Shown here: positions 7,561 to 15,881 of the stretch, in pieces | Layout of the letters: every line of letters starts with the position of its first letter | Numbering within the stretch: position 1 is the first letter of the stretch | Origin: Bacillus sp. REN3 | GTDB taxonomy: Bacteria > Bacillota > Bacilli > Bacillales > Cytobacillaceae | DNA: 37,711 nucleotides | Assembly (NCBI RefSeq): GCF_017912555.1 | Contig: NZ_JAERSD010000030.1 | Span: 1 to 37,711 of the forward strand | Direction: 5' to 3' | Notes under the pieces: generated by a model | The model's input: the letters and a program-made list of their open reading frames with translations, nothing else | Told to the model about the DNA's origin: nothing | Database searches by the model: none | Position numbers and translations under genes: made by a program

Positions 7561-9821
7561 GCACCAGCTTTTTTTATCAAAACTTCCCAACTGTCCTTGG
7601 CTTCCTCCCACATTCCTTCATTGACGGTCCCCCGATAAAGATATTCTTCATATTTAGCCGTCAGTCGCCGCATTTCCCTAGTGGAGAAGAACTGATCGAC
7701 ATAATTGGCATAATCCCTCAGAGTCTGTCCATCCCCGCGCCTCAGCCCATACCGATTAAGCTGGTCAAGCAAGGCAAGATAAGCTTTTTCCAGGTATTTG
7801 TCCTGTTTTCTGTATTTATAAAGAAGAATGTAGTAACCCGGCAGCCATTTAGCCCGCCATTTGAAAAGGACAGCAGCAATTACTGCCACAATCAGCAGAG
7901 TGAGAGTGATCTCTTTCCGCTTCGTTTTCAAGGAGGTGCCTGCTTTCTTGAAAACATCCGAAAAAGATGCCTTCTTTTCAGCAGTTCCCACTTCTTCCTC
8001 GAGCTGTTCAGGCTTATTCGAGGCTACGGGGGCAATGTCCTCTTTTTTTTCTTCCTCCTGCGGCGTCTTGGCCTGCTCCTTTTTCTCCGACTCGAACTGG
8101 ACAGTATTCGAAAAGCCTTGAGTCGGTTCGAACGGTACCCAGCCAACCCCGGGAAAATAGGCTTCGACCCAGGAATGGGCATTATTATTCGTAATTTCAT
8201 ACAGCCGGCGACCGTTGTTGGTCGTCTCTTTATACTCCCCTTCGGTGTAGCCTTTTACCCATCGGGCTGGAATTCCGAGGGTCCGGAGCATCACAGTCAT
8301 CGAGGTTGAAAAATTGTCGCAATACCCCCGCTTGGTCTCAAAAACAAATTGATCGACATAATCCTGGTTCTCCTCCGGCACAGCGACTTGTGTCTGATCA
8401 TAGACAAATTCGTTCGACCGGAAATACGTTTCAATTGCTTTTGCTTTGTCTATCCAGTTCGTTTCTTTTTCCGAGATTTCGGCAGCTAGCCTGCCAATCC
8501 GAGCAGGAAGCCCAGTGGGAAGCTGTGTATATCGGCTAAGCATTCGGGCGTTAAGATCTTCATTGGTTTCGACCCCAGCACCTCCTGCAGCGTTAAGATC
8601 TTCATTGGTTTCGACCCCAGCACCTCCTGCAGCCTGAAGCTTTTCGATGCTGTAAATCGGGCTATCGAACGTAACCGAATACGGGCCGATCGCATCCTTC
8701 TGGCCATTAGCGACCGAAAGGATTTTCTCGGTATGCGTATTAAGACTGAACTCAAGCGAGGTAAAGGTACCCGAAGCTTCCACGCTGCTCACGCCCAGAG
8801 GGTAGACAAGATGAGGATATCCAATCTTAGGGTTGACCCTGCTTGTATGCTGCTCGGTCTTCACCTCAGGATGGAACTGAAACATTGGGACCATCTGGTT
8901 CTGCTCGAAGCGCAAAGTCGGTGATGATTCAGAATTGGTTATCCAGCCCTTTCCCGTGTATACATCCTTTGTTTCTACCCTCCAATAATGGCGGCTGTCC
9001 GCCTCGGCAGTGAAGACAAGCGTATCATCGCCAATAAATGGCCCCCCCAATTTTGAATCATCGGTTCCATACCCTACCTTCTTGGTTCCCCCGCTTCCAT
9101 CGCCATTCCCAAATGATTTCAGGAAGGGAACGGGATCGGGCCAGGCCGGCTCCGCTTTTGGGGCGGCATAGCCGATTCCGACGCTGAAAAGGATCATCGC
9201 CGCCAGTGTCATCATCCATTTCCTGGCATTGGCGCTGGTCTTGTTTGTCAGCTCCCTGTCGGCAATCCGGTAAAAGGCGAGCATACCCATGACAGCAAAA
9301 CCGGCGACGACCGTCCTGGCAATCGCTGCATTCGCTTCATATGGAGTGAAGGTATCCAGGACAGTGATATAAACAAGCGTCATGAAGAAAAAGACGAAAA
9401 TCTGTTTCCTGTTGATCAGCCAGTATTCAATCAGGTAGGCCATCATCCAAAGCAGGATGAAAAACAACAGTGTCCGGAAGTCATTCGATAACTCTGTCCA
9501 TGCTGCTCCCCAAACAAGCTTCAGGTTGATTATCGAGCTTTCAAGGAATTGTCCAATCCAGCCTGCGCTGAAAAAAGTCCCTTCATAATACATGAAGTGA
9601 ATGCAATAAAGAACAAATATCACTTTTACAAAACTTGCCGGAATGACTGGCATCCTGAAGAACGACATCACCAACGATAGAAAGACGAATACAAGAAATA
9701 CTTCCAGATACCCCGTCTCCGTCAACTCCTTCATCGGCCGCAGCCACTCCCACAACAGCAGGAAGCTGAACATATACAATAAAAAGAAAGCAAAATCCTT
9801 TTTGGGCCGATCCTTCGTCAT
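7557..9821 (-). CDS. yebA: membrane transglutaminase-like protein YebA
   Basis: A 754-aa membrane protein of the B. subtilis YebA type; substrate unknown. Several TM helices lie at about 12-28, 40-56, 64-77, 115-135, 140-160, 168-183 and 203-219. An extracytoplasmic part with a transglutaminase/protease-like core follows (about 440-575), with Cys501 in GYCDNFSTSM, His549 in NAHSWVEAYFPG and Glu565 in WVPFEPTQGF, a Glu where many relatives have Asp. One TM segment (about 638-655) and a cytoplasmic tail of about 100 residues end the protein. It overlaps yeaD by ATGA, so the two are translationally coupled. MoxR, DUF58 and transglutaminase genes commonly occur together. An exact 14-residue tandem duplication (about 397-424) lies before the catalytic core. 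Confidence 0.9.
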   Translation of the reverse strand: MTKDRPKKDFAFFLLYMFSFLLLWEWLRPMKELTETGYLEVFLVFVFLSLVMSFFRMPVIPASFVKVIFVLYCIHFMYYEGTFFSAGWIGQFLESSIINLKLVWGAAWTELSNDFRTLLFFILLWMMAYLIEYWLINRKQIFVFFFMTLVYITVLDTFTPYEANAAIARTVVAGFAVMGMLAFYRIADRELTNKTSANARKWMMTLAAMILFSVGIGYAAPKAEPAWPDPVPFLKSFGNGDGSGGTKKVGYGTDDSKLGGPFIGDDTLVFTAEADSRHYWRVETKDVYTGKGWITNSESSPTLRFEQNQMVPMFQFHPEVKTEQHTSRVNPKIGYPHLVYPLGVSSVEASGTFTSLEFSLNTHTEKILSVANGQKDAIGPYSVTFDSPIYSIEKLQAAGGAGVETNEDLNAAGGAGVETNEDLNARMLSRYTQLPTGLPARIGRLAAEISEKETNWIDKAKAIETYFRSNEFVYDQTQVAVPEENQDYVDQFVFETKRGYCDNFSTSMTVMLRTLGIPARWVKGYTEGEYKETTNNGRRLYEITNNNAHSWVEAYFPGVGWVPFEPTQGFSNTVQFESEKKEQAKTPQEEEKKEDIAPVASNKPEQLEEEVGTAEKKASFSDVFKKAGTSLKTKRKEITLTLLIVAVIAAVLFKWRAKWLPGYYILLYKYRKQDKYLEKAYLALLDQLNRYGLRRGDGQTLRDYANYVDQFFSTREMRRLTAKYEEYLYRGTVNEGMWEEAKDSWEVLIKKAGA
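8548..8631 (-). repeat. exact 42-bp tandem duplication inside yebA
   Basis: Two identical 42-bp copies (8548-8589 and 8590-8631) follow each other without a mismatch, adding 14 residues (AGGAGVETNEDLNA) in frame. Identity of the copies suggests a recent slippage event. Confidence 0.95.
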
Positions 9822-11035
9822 CGCCTTCCCACCTCCAAGAACGCATCGGAAAAACGGCCGCTATGAAGGATTATGAGCCTGATTCCTCTCGCCTCCGCTG
9901 AAGAACGCAAATTGGTTTCCGCTTTTGTCGGCGATTCGTTCTCATTCTTGATCAGGAAAATACTGACCGATCCGTTCCGTTGATTGTAAAAAACAGCTTT
10001 ATCCATGAATTCCTTAGTCAGCCTCGCCGTGATCAGGATGATTGAATGGTTTTGCTGGGCTAAAAAAGTCTCCGCCTCTAGCACCTTGTCAAAACTGACC
10101 GGACTTTCATCCGTGATTTTCGCAAGATGGTAAAGGAGTTCCCGCTGCTGAGCCTCGCCCCCGCGAATCGGGAAAGCCTTCCGCTCTGTGCTAACAGTCA
10201 GCAGCCCAACTTGTGCCCCTTTTCGCAAAATGGCACGGATCACAGAAGCGGCAAACGAAACAATGACTTCAAACCTTTGGTCCGGCGCGCAATCCATCAG
10301 GATCGAGACATCATGTGACTGGCGCTGCTCGAACTCTTTTGTCATGAAGTCATTCCGCTTGGCGGTTGCTTTCCAGTTTATCCACGAATAACGGTCGCCC
10401 GGCTGATATTCTCTGACACCGATCGCCATCGAGCTATCACGCTGGACACGCTCTTTAGAAGCTGTCATCCCCTGGTCGAAATGGTGGGCGACCGGCCGGT
10501 AGATGATTTCCTCAAAAGCCGGATAAACAAGGAGACGGTTTTCACACGGCACGACTTTCTCTTTTTCAATCAATCCCAGCGGATCACCCGTCTTCAGCCT
10601 GATTCCAGTCAGGATATGTTCGCCGCGCGGCAGGTTCTCAATCGTGTAATCAAAGCTTAGTTTCCGCCTGAAGGCAGGGAACAGCATCACCTTAGCCTTT
10701 TTCACATCGGCATTCCTGGCAAGCGACCCCCCAGTCTGCTCTTCAGCGATTGCATAAAACAGCGGAAACCGGAATTTCCTTTCCATCACGATGCTTGCCT
10801 TAAATTTTTCCCCTGCGTTGTATTCCTGTTTTGTACAGATCCTTTCAGCTTTGAAATCCTTAAAGGAATAAAAAGCGAGGCCAAGGGCATAGACCGCGAA
10901 CGGCAAAAAGCTGTAAAACAAGAACCAGCTGACGAAGCCTCCCTGGAACATTGCGTATGAAAAAGCAAGGGCAATCAAAAGCAGAAGGACAGCCAGCTTC
11001 CAGATTTCCTCGAGTTTCCGGAAATATTTCTTCAT
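9818..11035 (-). CDS. yeaD: DUF58 protein YeaD
   Basis: A 405-aa protein with two N-terminal membrane segments (about 12-30 and 33-55) and a DUF58 domain in the C-terminal half, marked by GDRYSWINWKATAKR at about 215 and a von Willebrand A-like start DVSILMDC. Family members occur next to MoxR ATPases and transglutaminases; the exact role is not established. The gene starts 1 base after the yeaC stop (TAACATG) and overlaps yebA by 4 bases, so the three form one operon. The start at 11035 is fixed by this spacing. It corresponds in position and type to B. subtilis YeaD. Confidence 0.92.
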   Translation of the reverse strand: MKKYFRKLEEIWKLAVLLLLIALAFSYAMFQGGFVSWFLFYSFLPFAVYALGLAFYSFKDFKAERICTKQEYNAGEKFKASIVMERKFRFPLFYAIAEEQTGGSLARNADVKKAKVMLFPAFRRKLSFDYTIENLPRGEHILTGIRLKTGDPLGLIEKEKVVPCENRLLVYPAFEEIIYRPVAHHFDQGMTASKERVQRDSSMAIGVREYQPGDRYSWINWKATAKRNDFMTKEFEQRQSHDVSILMDCAPDQRFEVIVSFAASVIRAILRKGAQVGLLTVSTERKAFPIRGGEAQQRELLYHLAKITDESPVSFDKVLEAETFLAQQNHSIILITARLTKEFMDKAVFYNQRNGSVSIFLIKNENESPTKAETNLRSSAEARGIRLIILHSGRFSDAFLEVGRR

Positions 11036-11036
11036 G

Positions 11037-11990
11037 TTATGTCACATGCCTTTGCACCGGAACAGGCACTCTCGCCATCACCCTGTTGACGACATCTTCC
11101 GCTGTGATCCCTTCGAATCTTGCCTCGGATTTCAGGATGATCCGGTGGGCAAAGACATAAGGAGCAAGGTACTGGATATCGTCTGGAATGACATAATCCC
11201 TACCGTAAATGAATGCGTATGACTGGGCGGCCTTCATAAGCGCGATCGAGCCGCGAGGGCTAACACCAAGATAGACGTTCGCATCGCCCCTCGTCCTGCT
11301 GGAAAGCTCAACAATATAGCGTTTGATTGTATCATCGACGATGACTTCCTTGACCGCCTGCTGTAAAACGCGCAGTTCCTCGAGTGTGACAACAGGCTTC
11401 AGCTCTTGGATAGGGAATGTTTTTTGCGCACGGCTCAGCACTTCCATTTCTTCATGAAGCTCCGGATAGCCCATTTTCATTTTCAAAAGGAAGCGATCAA
11501 GCTGGGCTTCCGGCAGCGGATAGGTTCCTTCATAATCAATCGGGTTCTGGGTAGCCATGACAAAAAATGGCTTTTCAAGGGTATGGGTCACGCCATCGAC
11601 CGTCACGCTTTGCTCCTCCATTCCCTCAAGAAGGGCGGACTGCGTCTTCGGGGAGGTCCGGTTGATTTCATCAGCAAGTATGATGTTGCCCATGATTGGC
11701 CCCGGCCTGAACTGGAACTCCATTTCCTTCGGATTATAGACCGAAACACCTGTCACATCTGACGGAAGAAGATCCGGCGTGAACTGAATCCTTCTGAACT
11801 GGGCGCTTACGGATTTCGCGAGCGCCCGTACCATCATCGTCTTCCCTACTCCAGGCACATCCTCAAGCAGGACATGGCCTCCAGAAAGCAAAGCGACCAG
11901 GCTCAATTCCGCTACATTCCGTTTCCCTGTCATGACTTTGTCGATATTGCCTAAAATCTTTTCCACAGTCGGATTCATCTGCTCACGCAC
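11037..11990 (-). CDS. yeaC: MoxR-family AAA+ ATPase YeaC
   Basis: Cytoplasmic AAA+ ATPase of 317 aa (B. subtilis YeaC is similar in size), thought to act as a chaperone-like activator with VWA/DUF58 partners such as the downstream yeaD. Walker A is LLEDVPGVGKTMM, Walker B is NIILADEINR, sensor 1 is FFVMATQNPI, and sensor 2 lies near SPRGSIALMKAA. I placed the start at the GTG at 11990 because a full AGAGGAGG sits 7 bases ahead; an in-frame ATG at 12017 lacks a site. It is the first gene of the yeaC-yeaD-yebA operon. Confidence 0.93.
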   Translation of the reverse strand: MREQMNPTVEKILGNIDKVMTGKRNVAELSLVALLSGGHVLLEDVPGVGKTMMVRALAKSVSAQFRRIQFTPDLLPSDVTGVSVYNPKEMEFQFRPGPIMGNIILADEINRTSPKTQSALLEGMEEQSVTVDGVTHTLEKPFFVMATQNPIDYEGTYPLPEAQLDRFLLKMKMGYPELHEEMEVLSRAQKTFPIQELKPVVTLEELRVLQQAVKEVIVDDTIKRYIVELSSRTRGDANVYLGVSPRGSIALMKAAQSYAFIYGRDYVIPDDIQYLAPYVFAHRIILKSEARFEGITAEDVVNRVMARVPVPVQRHVT

Positions 11991-12034
11991 GGATATTCCT
12001 CCTCTAATAAACATCAATAGTACATTTTATCTCA

Positions 12035-12063
12035 ATTATACTTTATATTCGATATTTTCTGTA
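12035..12063 (-). promoter_or_regulatory. possible yeaC promoter
   Basis: A perfect -10 TATAAT (12035-12040, minus strand) lies about 45 bases ahead of the yeaC GTG. The -35 is poor: TACAGA at 17 bases or TTTACA at 19 bases. Confidence 0.4.
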
Positions 12064-12154
12064 AAAATCCTGTAACATTTACACTGAATTTCATTGCTGA
12101 ATGGGTATGGAGAAGCGTAGAAAAATGAATTGGCAGTGCGGGGTTTACCAGGAG

Positions 12155-12179
12155 GAAGGATCGACTGGCTGGATCCTTC
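12155..12179. other. isolated hairpin upstream of the repeat array
   Basis: An 8-bp perfect inverted repeat (GAAGGATC/GATCCTTC) with a 9-base loop. No T run follows on either strand, so it is not a clear terminator. Another hairpin, CCCCGAA/TTCGGGG at 12234-12251, is followed on the plus strand by CCCTTTTT and could stop plus-strand transcription entering the array. Confidence 0.5.
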
Positions 12180-12276
12180 GGTATTACAGGAGAGCTGCTC
12201 CATCAATATCGCTGCTTTGATTTGGGCACGATCCCCGAACACTTTCGGGGTCCCTTTTTGCTTTACTGCGAACCCG

Positions 12277-13576
12277 TTTGGGATCGAGAGACGCCTTTGC
12301 GGTACCTTTTCACCCTCCCGGCAGACCATTTGGGATCGAGAAGACATCTTGCGGTATCTTTTAGCTCTCACGAGGACTCGTTTGGGCACGAGAGACGCCT
12401 TTGCGGTACCTTTTCACCCTCCCGGCAGCCCATTTGGGATTTAGAAGACATCTTGCGGTACCTTTCGGCTCTCATGGGAACCTGTTTGGGATCGAGAGCC
12501 GCCTTTGCGGTACCTTTTCACCCTCTCCGCAGCCCATTTGGGATCGAGACGACCTCTTGCGATACCTTTCGGCTCTCACGAGGACTCGTTTGGGCACGAG
12601 AGACGTCTTTGCGGTACCTTTTCCACCTCTCCGCAGCCCATTTGGGATCGAGAACACCTCTTGCGGTACCTTTCGGCTTTCACGAGAACTCGTTTGGGCA
12701 CGAGAGACGTCTTTGCGGTACCTTTTCCCCCTCTCCGCAGCCCATTTGGGATCGAGAACACCTCTTGCGATACCTTTCGGCTCTCATGGGAACCCACTTG
12801 GGATCGAGAGACGTCTTTGCGGTACCTTTTCCCCCTCCCGGCAGCCCATTTGGGATCGAGAAGACATCTTGCGGTACCTTTCGGCTCTCACGAGAACTCG
12901 TTTGGGCACGAGAGCCGCCTTTGCGGTACCTTTTTCCCCTCCCGGCAGACCGTTTGGGATCGAGAAGACCCCTTGCGGTACCTTTCGGCTTTCACGAGAA
13001 CCCGTTTGGGGACGAGAGACGTCTTTGCGGTACCTTTTCCTCCTCCCGGCAGCCCATTTGGGATCGAGAAGACCTCTTGCGGTACCTTTCTGCTCTCTCG
13101 GGAACCTGTTTGGGATCGAGAGCCGCCTTTGCGGTACCTTTTCCCCCTCCCGGCAGACCGTTTGGGATCGAGACGACCCCTTGCGGTACCTTTCGGCTTT
13201 CACGAGAACTCGTTTGGGGACGAGAGACGTCTTTGCGGTACCTTTTCCCCCTCCCGGCAGCCCATTTGGGATCGAGAAGACATCTTGCGGTACCTTTCGG
13301 CTTTCACGAGAACTCGTTTGGGATCGAGAGCCGCCTTTGCGGTACCTTTTCCACCTCCCGGCAGACCGTTTGGGATCGAGAAGACCCCTTGCGTTACCTT
13401 TTCCACCTCTCGGCAGACCGTTTGGGATCGGGAAGACCTCTTGCGGTACCTTTGGGCTCGAGACGAACCCCGTTTAGGCACGAGCCCCCCACCTTTCGTC
13501 CCCACTTCACCTCGACGAACCCCGTTTGGGCCGCGATCCGCTCCTGGGGATTCCCCCTTACCCCAAGACAGGGCAC
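12277..13576. repeat. 52-bp tandem array, 25 units, two alternating types
   Basis: Units start at 12277 and recur exactly every 52 bases to 13525 (25 starts) without one insertion or deletion. Each begins TTTGGG (CTTGGG at 12797, TTTAGG at 13473) and most carry the core GCGGTACCTTT. Two types alternate. Type A runs GAGAGACGCCTTTGCGGTACC then CCCTCCCGGCAG. Type B runs GAGAAGACATCTTGCGGTACC then CGGCTCTCACGAGAACTCG, each with scattered substitutions, giving a 104-bp higher-order repeat. Alternation breaks at 13369 and 13421, where unit 13369 looks like a B/A hybrid, and the last two units are degraded. More decayed copies with shifted spacing flank the array (12221, about 13580, about 13631). 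The array fills most of the gene-free region between yeaC and the gene at 13749. Long plus-strand frames through it exist only because the unit has no stop codon there; I do not call them genes. Confidence 0.95.
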
Positions 13577-13714
13577 CATTTTGGACGCAATCTGGCCCTG
13601 TTTGTCCCTCTATCATCTGACGAACTCCACTTTGGGCAGTGTCCCTGCCCCCGCTGTCGGGTCACACTTTTATAAACAATCCGTTGCATCAGTTCTCGGA
13701 AATTAGCTAAAGGC

Positions 13715-13745
13715 AAAAAAAAAACGGCGGCCTTTCGGCAGCCGT
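13715..13745 (-). terminator. strong terminator after the 124-aa gene
   Basis: The minus strand forms a 9-bp stem with one mismatch (13737-13745 with 13724-13732), a GAAA tetraloop, and a run of ten T (13715-13724). It separates the gene at 13749 from the repeat array. Confidence 0.92.
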
Positions 13746-13748
13746 CCT

Positions 13749-14123
13749 TCATACTTTCTCTTTTGCAACCGAGCCCATTCCTTCAAGAATGATTCTCGCG
13801 TCTGTATTCAGATAGGCTTCAATGTCGTTCCTTAAAAACACCTGTGGATGGTCTCCGACGATAACCTTCAAACCTCTTAAATCAAAATTGGCGGCATAAC
13901 TGTTGACGGATTGGATGACTGCCATTTCTTTTCTTGTCAGCGGCTCCTGCCCCGCATCCCTCTGGTTTGTCAAAAACTCCAGCAAATCTCTGGCGTTTCT
14001 CTTCAAATGGCTTTTATTTTCGCCAAGGACGTCCAGATTCTCCTCCATATATAACCTGGCAGTTGCAAAATCAAGCTTTTCGACACTGTCATTGATTTTA
14101 CAAATAATATCCAATATGTGCAT
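13749..14123 (-). CDS. conserved small protein of unknown function
   Basis: A 124-aa soluble, mostly helical-looking protein that I do not recognise. It begins MHILDIICKINDSVEKLDF, and residues about 15-70 resemble a short helical repeat (ATARLYMEENLDVL, NARDLLEFLTNQRD). The C-terminal third has an alternating pattern (GLKVIVGDHPQVF, DARIILEGM) suggesting beta strands. There is no signal peptide or TM segment. The ATG is preceded by AGGAGGAG at good spacing, and a strong terminator follows, so it is a real gene. It lies downstream of the lipase-like gene with a gap of about 120 bases. Confidence 0.75.
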   Translation of the reverse strand: MHILDIICKINDSVEKLDFATARLYMEENLDVLGENKSHLKRNARDLLEFLTNQRDAGQEPLTRKEMAVIQSVNSYAANFDLRGLKVIVGDHPQVFLRNDIEAYLNTDARIILEGMGSVAKEKV

Positions 14124-14244
14124 CGCTGCTTCTCCTCCTGATGAGCTTCATTGCTTACTTTGTATATCGGACGGAAAAGCATCTGCTCCATCTCTTTCAG
14201 GAAAATAAGTCGAAAGGACTTGTCAGTTTCGCAACTCCAGCCAC

Positions 14245-15678
14245 TTACCGATGGATTTTCCCGGAACGGTCCACATAAATGGATTCCACCAAAGTCCGTT
14301 CGAACGGTTTGCCTTCAGAGCCCCTGCCTGTCACTTCTGTCGTCAGGTTGTAAACGCCAGGCTCGCTAAAATCCCCATTCTTCACTTTGCCGGCTTTCGT
14401 GCCTTTGCGTATTTCCTTAAGTTTTTTCTTGGAATCTAAGCCAAAATGGACCCACTTTGTTTTATAAGCTGCTTTCAAGCTGCCATTCTTCAATTTGGCC
14501 CCAAGCGGGCTATCGATGGCAACTGTGTAGAAATAAACGGCTGCCGGGCCAGTGACTGTCCATGTCCCGGCTTTCGCAGCTTCGACCTCAAATTGGTGGA
14601 CCCATGCTCCTTTGAAAAATCCGCCGCGGTCCTGATGGATTTCCACAGCTTCATATTCTTCGCCCCCTGGCCCTTCCAGCTTAAGGCCGTCCAGACGCTG
14701 CTCGCTCAGGAATGCCAGCCTGAAGCTTTTGGCAGCTTCTTCGATCACAAAGCTGTCTTTGACCGCTACATCGGCCTTGCCGCCTTTGACGATCTGGTTT
14801 ATGCCCGGAGACTCCCCATCAGCTGCGGTGTATGCCACTGCCTGCTGTCCTGCACCCGTAAACGGCTTGAACACCTGGAATGTGTATGAACCTTCACGGA
14901 TGGTCGTATGGTTCCACTTTCCTTCCTGGACGATCGTCCCGCCTGGAACCCGGGAACTGGCGACTGTTACGACTCCATCATTCGGTCCATAGCTGCTCAG
15001 GTACAATCCGCCCCAATACAAAGCACTGCCAAATATGCCCCATTTCGTCCCACCGAGGGTGTAATATTTGTTCCTCACAACGTTCTCGTGGGGATCGGTG
15101 ATGGTCCTGTAGTAAGTCATATATCCAGTCTGGAGGGAGCGGGTCGCGTCATTCTGGGAACCCAGCAATGCTGCGAGCCAGCCGGCCGAGCTGCTATAAG
15201 CCAGGTCTGAAAGCTGTGTGCCATGGTGAGGGGTAGACAAGGTGATGACATTCGAAACGTAAGCATGCGCACCGTAGTGGACCAACGCTGTCTGCGTGTC
15301 AACGCCGCCTTTGCTGTAGGCGACAACGACCAGCTTTTTCCCGCCAAAAAAATCATAGATTGTCTTCAGCTTTTGCGATAAAAGCAGGCCGTTTTCCCAC
15401 ATATCCCTATCCGGATGGAGATCGATGAACGCAGTCTGGTATCCTTCCGCCAGAGCTGTTTCATACATATCATTGCCTTCCCACCAGACGGATGCAGAGT
15501 TATTGTAGCCATGGACAAAGACGAGCGGCGATTTTGCCGGGTCGATCCACGCCGGCGAAGCGCCGGTATACCATGTTCCCGGAACCCCTCCTGAACCACC
15601 GCCAAGGTCGCCTGCACATACTGCAACCGGCACCAACAACATCCAGACAAGCGCAAAAACCGTTAGTCGCTTTCGCAA
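14245..15678 (-). CDS. secreted alpha/beta-hydrolase, lipase-like
   Basis: Probable exported esterase or lipase (477 aa). A signal peptide covers about 1-22 (RKRLTVFALVWMLLVPVAVCAG). The hydrolase domain (about 45-265) has an oxyanion motif VFVHGYNN, nucleophile Ser122 in the elbow AYSKGG (small-residue variant of GxSxG, as in the Bacillus LipA AHSMGG group), Asp234 in GPNDGVVTV and His257 in KWNHTTI. LSTPHHGTQLSDL is typical of lipase_2-like enzymes. The C-terminal part (about 295-477) looks like one or two beta-sandwich domains (for example AGTWTVTGPAAVYFY), possibly for surface binding. The start is TTG at 15678, 6 bases after GGGAGG. The substrate is not known. Confidence 0.85.
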   Translation of the reverse strand: MRKRLTVFALVWMLLVPVAVCAGDLGGGSGGVPGTWYTGASPAWIDPAKSPLVFVHGYNNSASVWWEGNDMYETALAEGYQTAFIDLHPDRDMWENGLLLSQKLKTIYDFFGGKKLVVVAYSKGGVDTQTALVHYGAHAYVSNVITLSTPHHGTQLSDLAYSSSAGWLAALLGSQNDATRSLQTGYMTYYRTITDPHENVVRNKYYTLGGTKWGIFGSALYWGGLYLSSYGPNDGVVTVASSRVPGGTIVQEGKWNHTTIREGSYTFQVFKPFTGAGQQAVAYTAADGESPGINQIVKGGKADVAVKDSFVIEEAAKSFRLAFLSEQRLDGLKLEGPGGEEYEAVEIHQDRGGFFKGAWVHQFEVEAAKAGTWTVTGPAAVYFYTVAIDSPLGAKLKNGSLKAAYKTKWVHFGLDSKKKLKEIRKGTKAGKVKNGDFSEPGVYNLTTEVTGRGSEGKPFERTLVESIYVDRSGKIHR

Positions 15679-15705
15679 ATTGTTCCCTCCCCTATCGTTC
15701 TATCA

Positions 15706-15734
15706 ATAGTAAGGATATTAACTGCCTCCCGCAA
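15706..15734 (-). promoter_or_regulatory. possible promoter of the lipase-like gene
   Basis: TTGCGG (15729-15734), 17-base spacer, TACTAT (15706-15711), about 28 bases ahead of the TTG start. Spacing is good and the hexamers are fair. Confidence 0.45.
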
Positions 15735-15881
15735 TAAGAAGAAGAATCGGTTTATTTTTTTCTTGCGGGGATCATTCTGAGTGGAAACCGCATTTCCCAG
15801 CGAACAGCAGGTTTCTTTCACAGCTGCCTGCCGGCTGCGGCATGTCCTGTTCACTTGGGCGGCTGGCTGATTATGTTCCTC

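Noticed and set aside
12277-13576. CRISPR array
   Set aside because: The units are contiguous, with no unique spacers of constant size between identical repeats, and no cas genes are nearby.
12472-13616. Minus-strand frames of 60-140 codons in the same array (RKVPQRRLSIPN-type repeats)
   Set aside because: They read the same repeat on the other strand, have no ribosome sites, and are broken by stops at varying places. Similar short predicted proteins in databases are probably the same artefact.
12222-13706. Plus-strand frames of 494, 371 and 358 codons in the repeat array
   Set aside because: All three overlap, start at TTG or mid-repeat ATG codons without ribosome sites, and follow from a stop-free 52-bp unit whose phase rotates. 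No single frame is favoured.
15730-15776. Terminator between the substrate-binding protein and the lipase-like gene
   Set aside because: CCCGCAA/TTGCGGG arms exist, but the loop is long and no T run follows on the minus strand.
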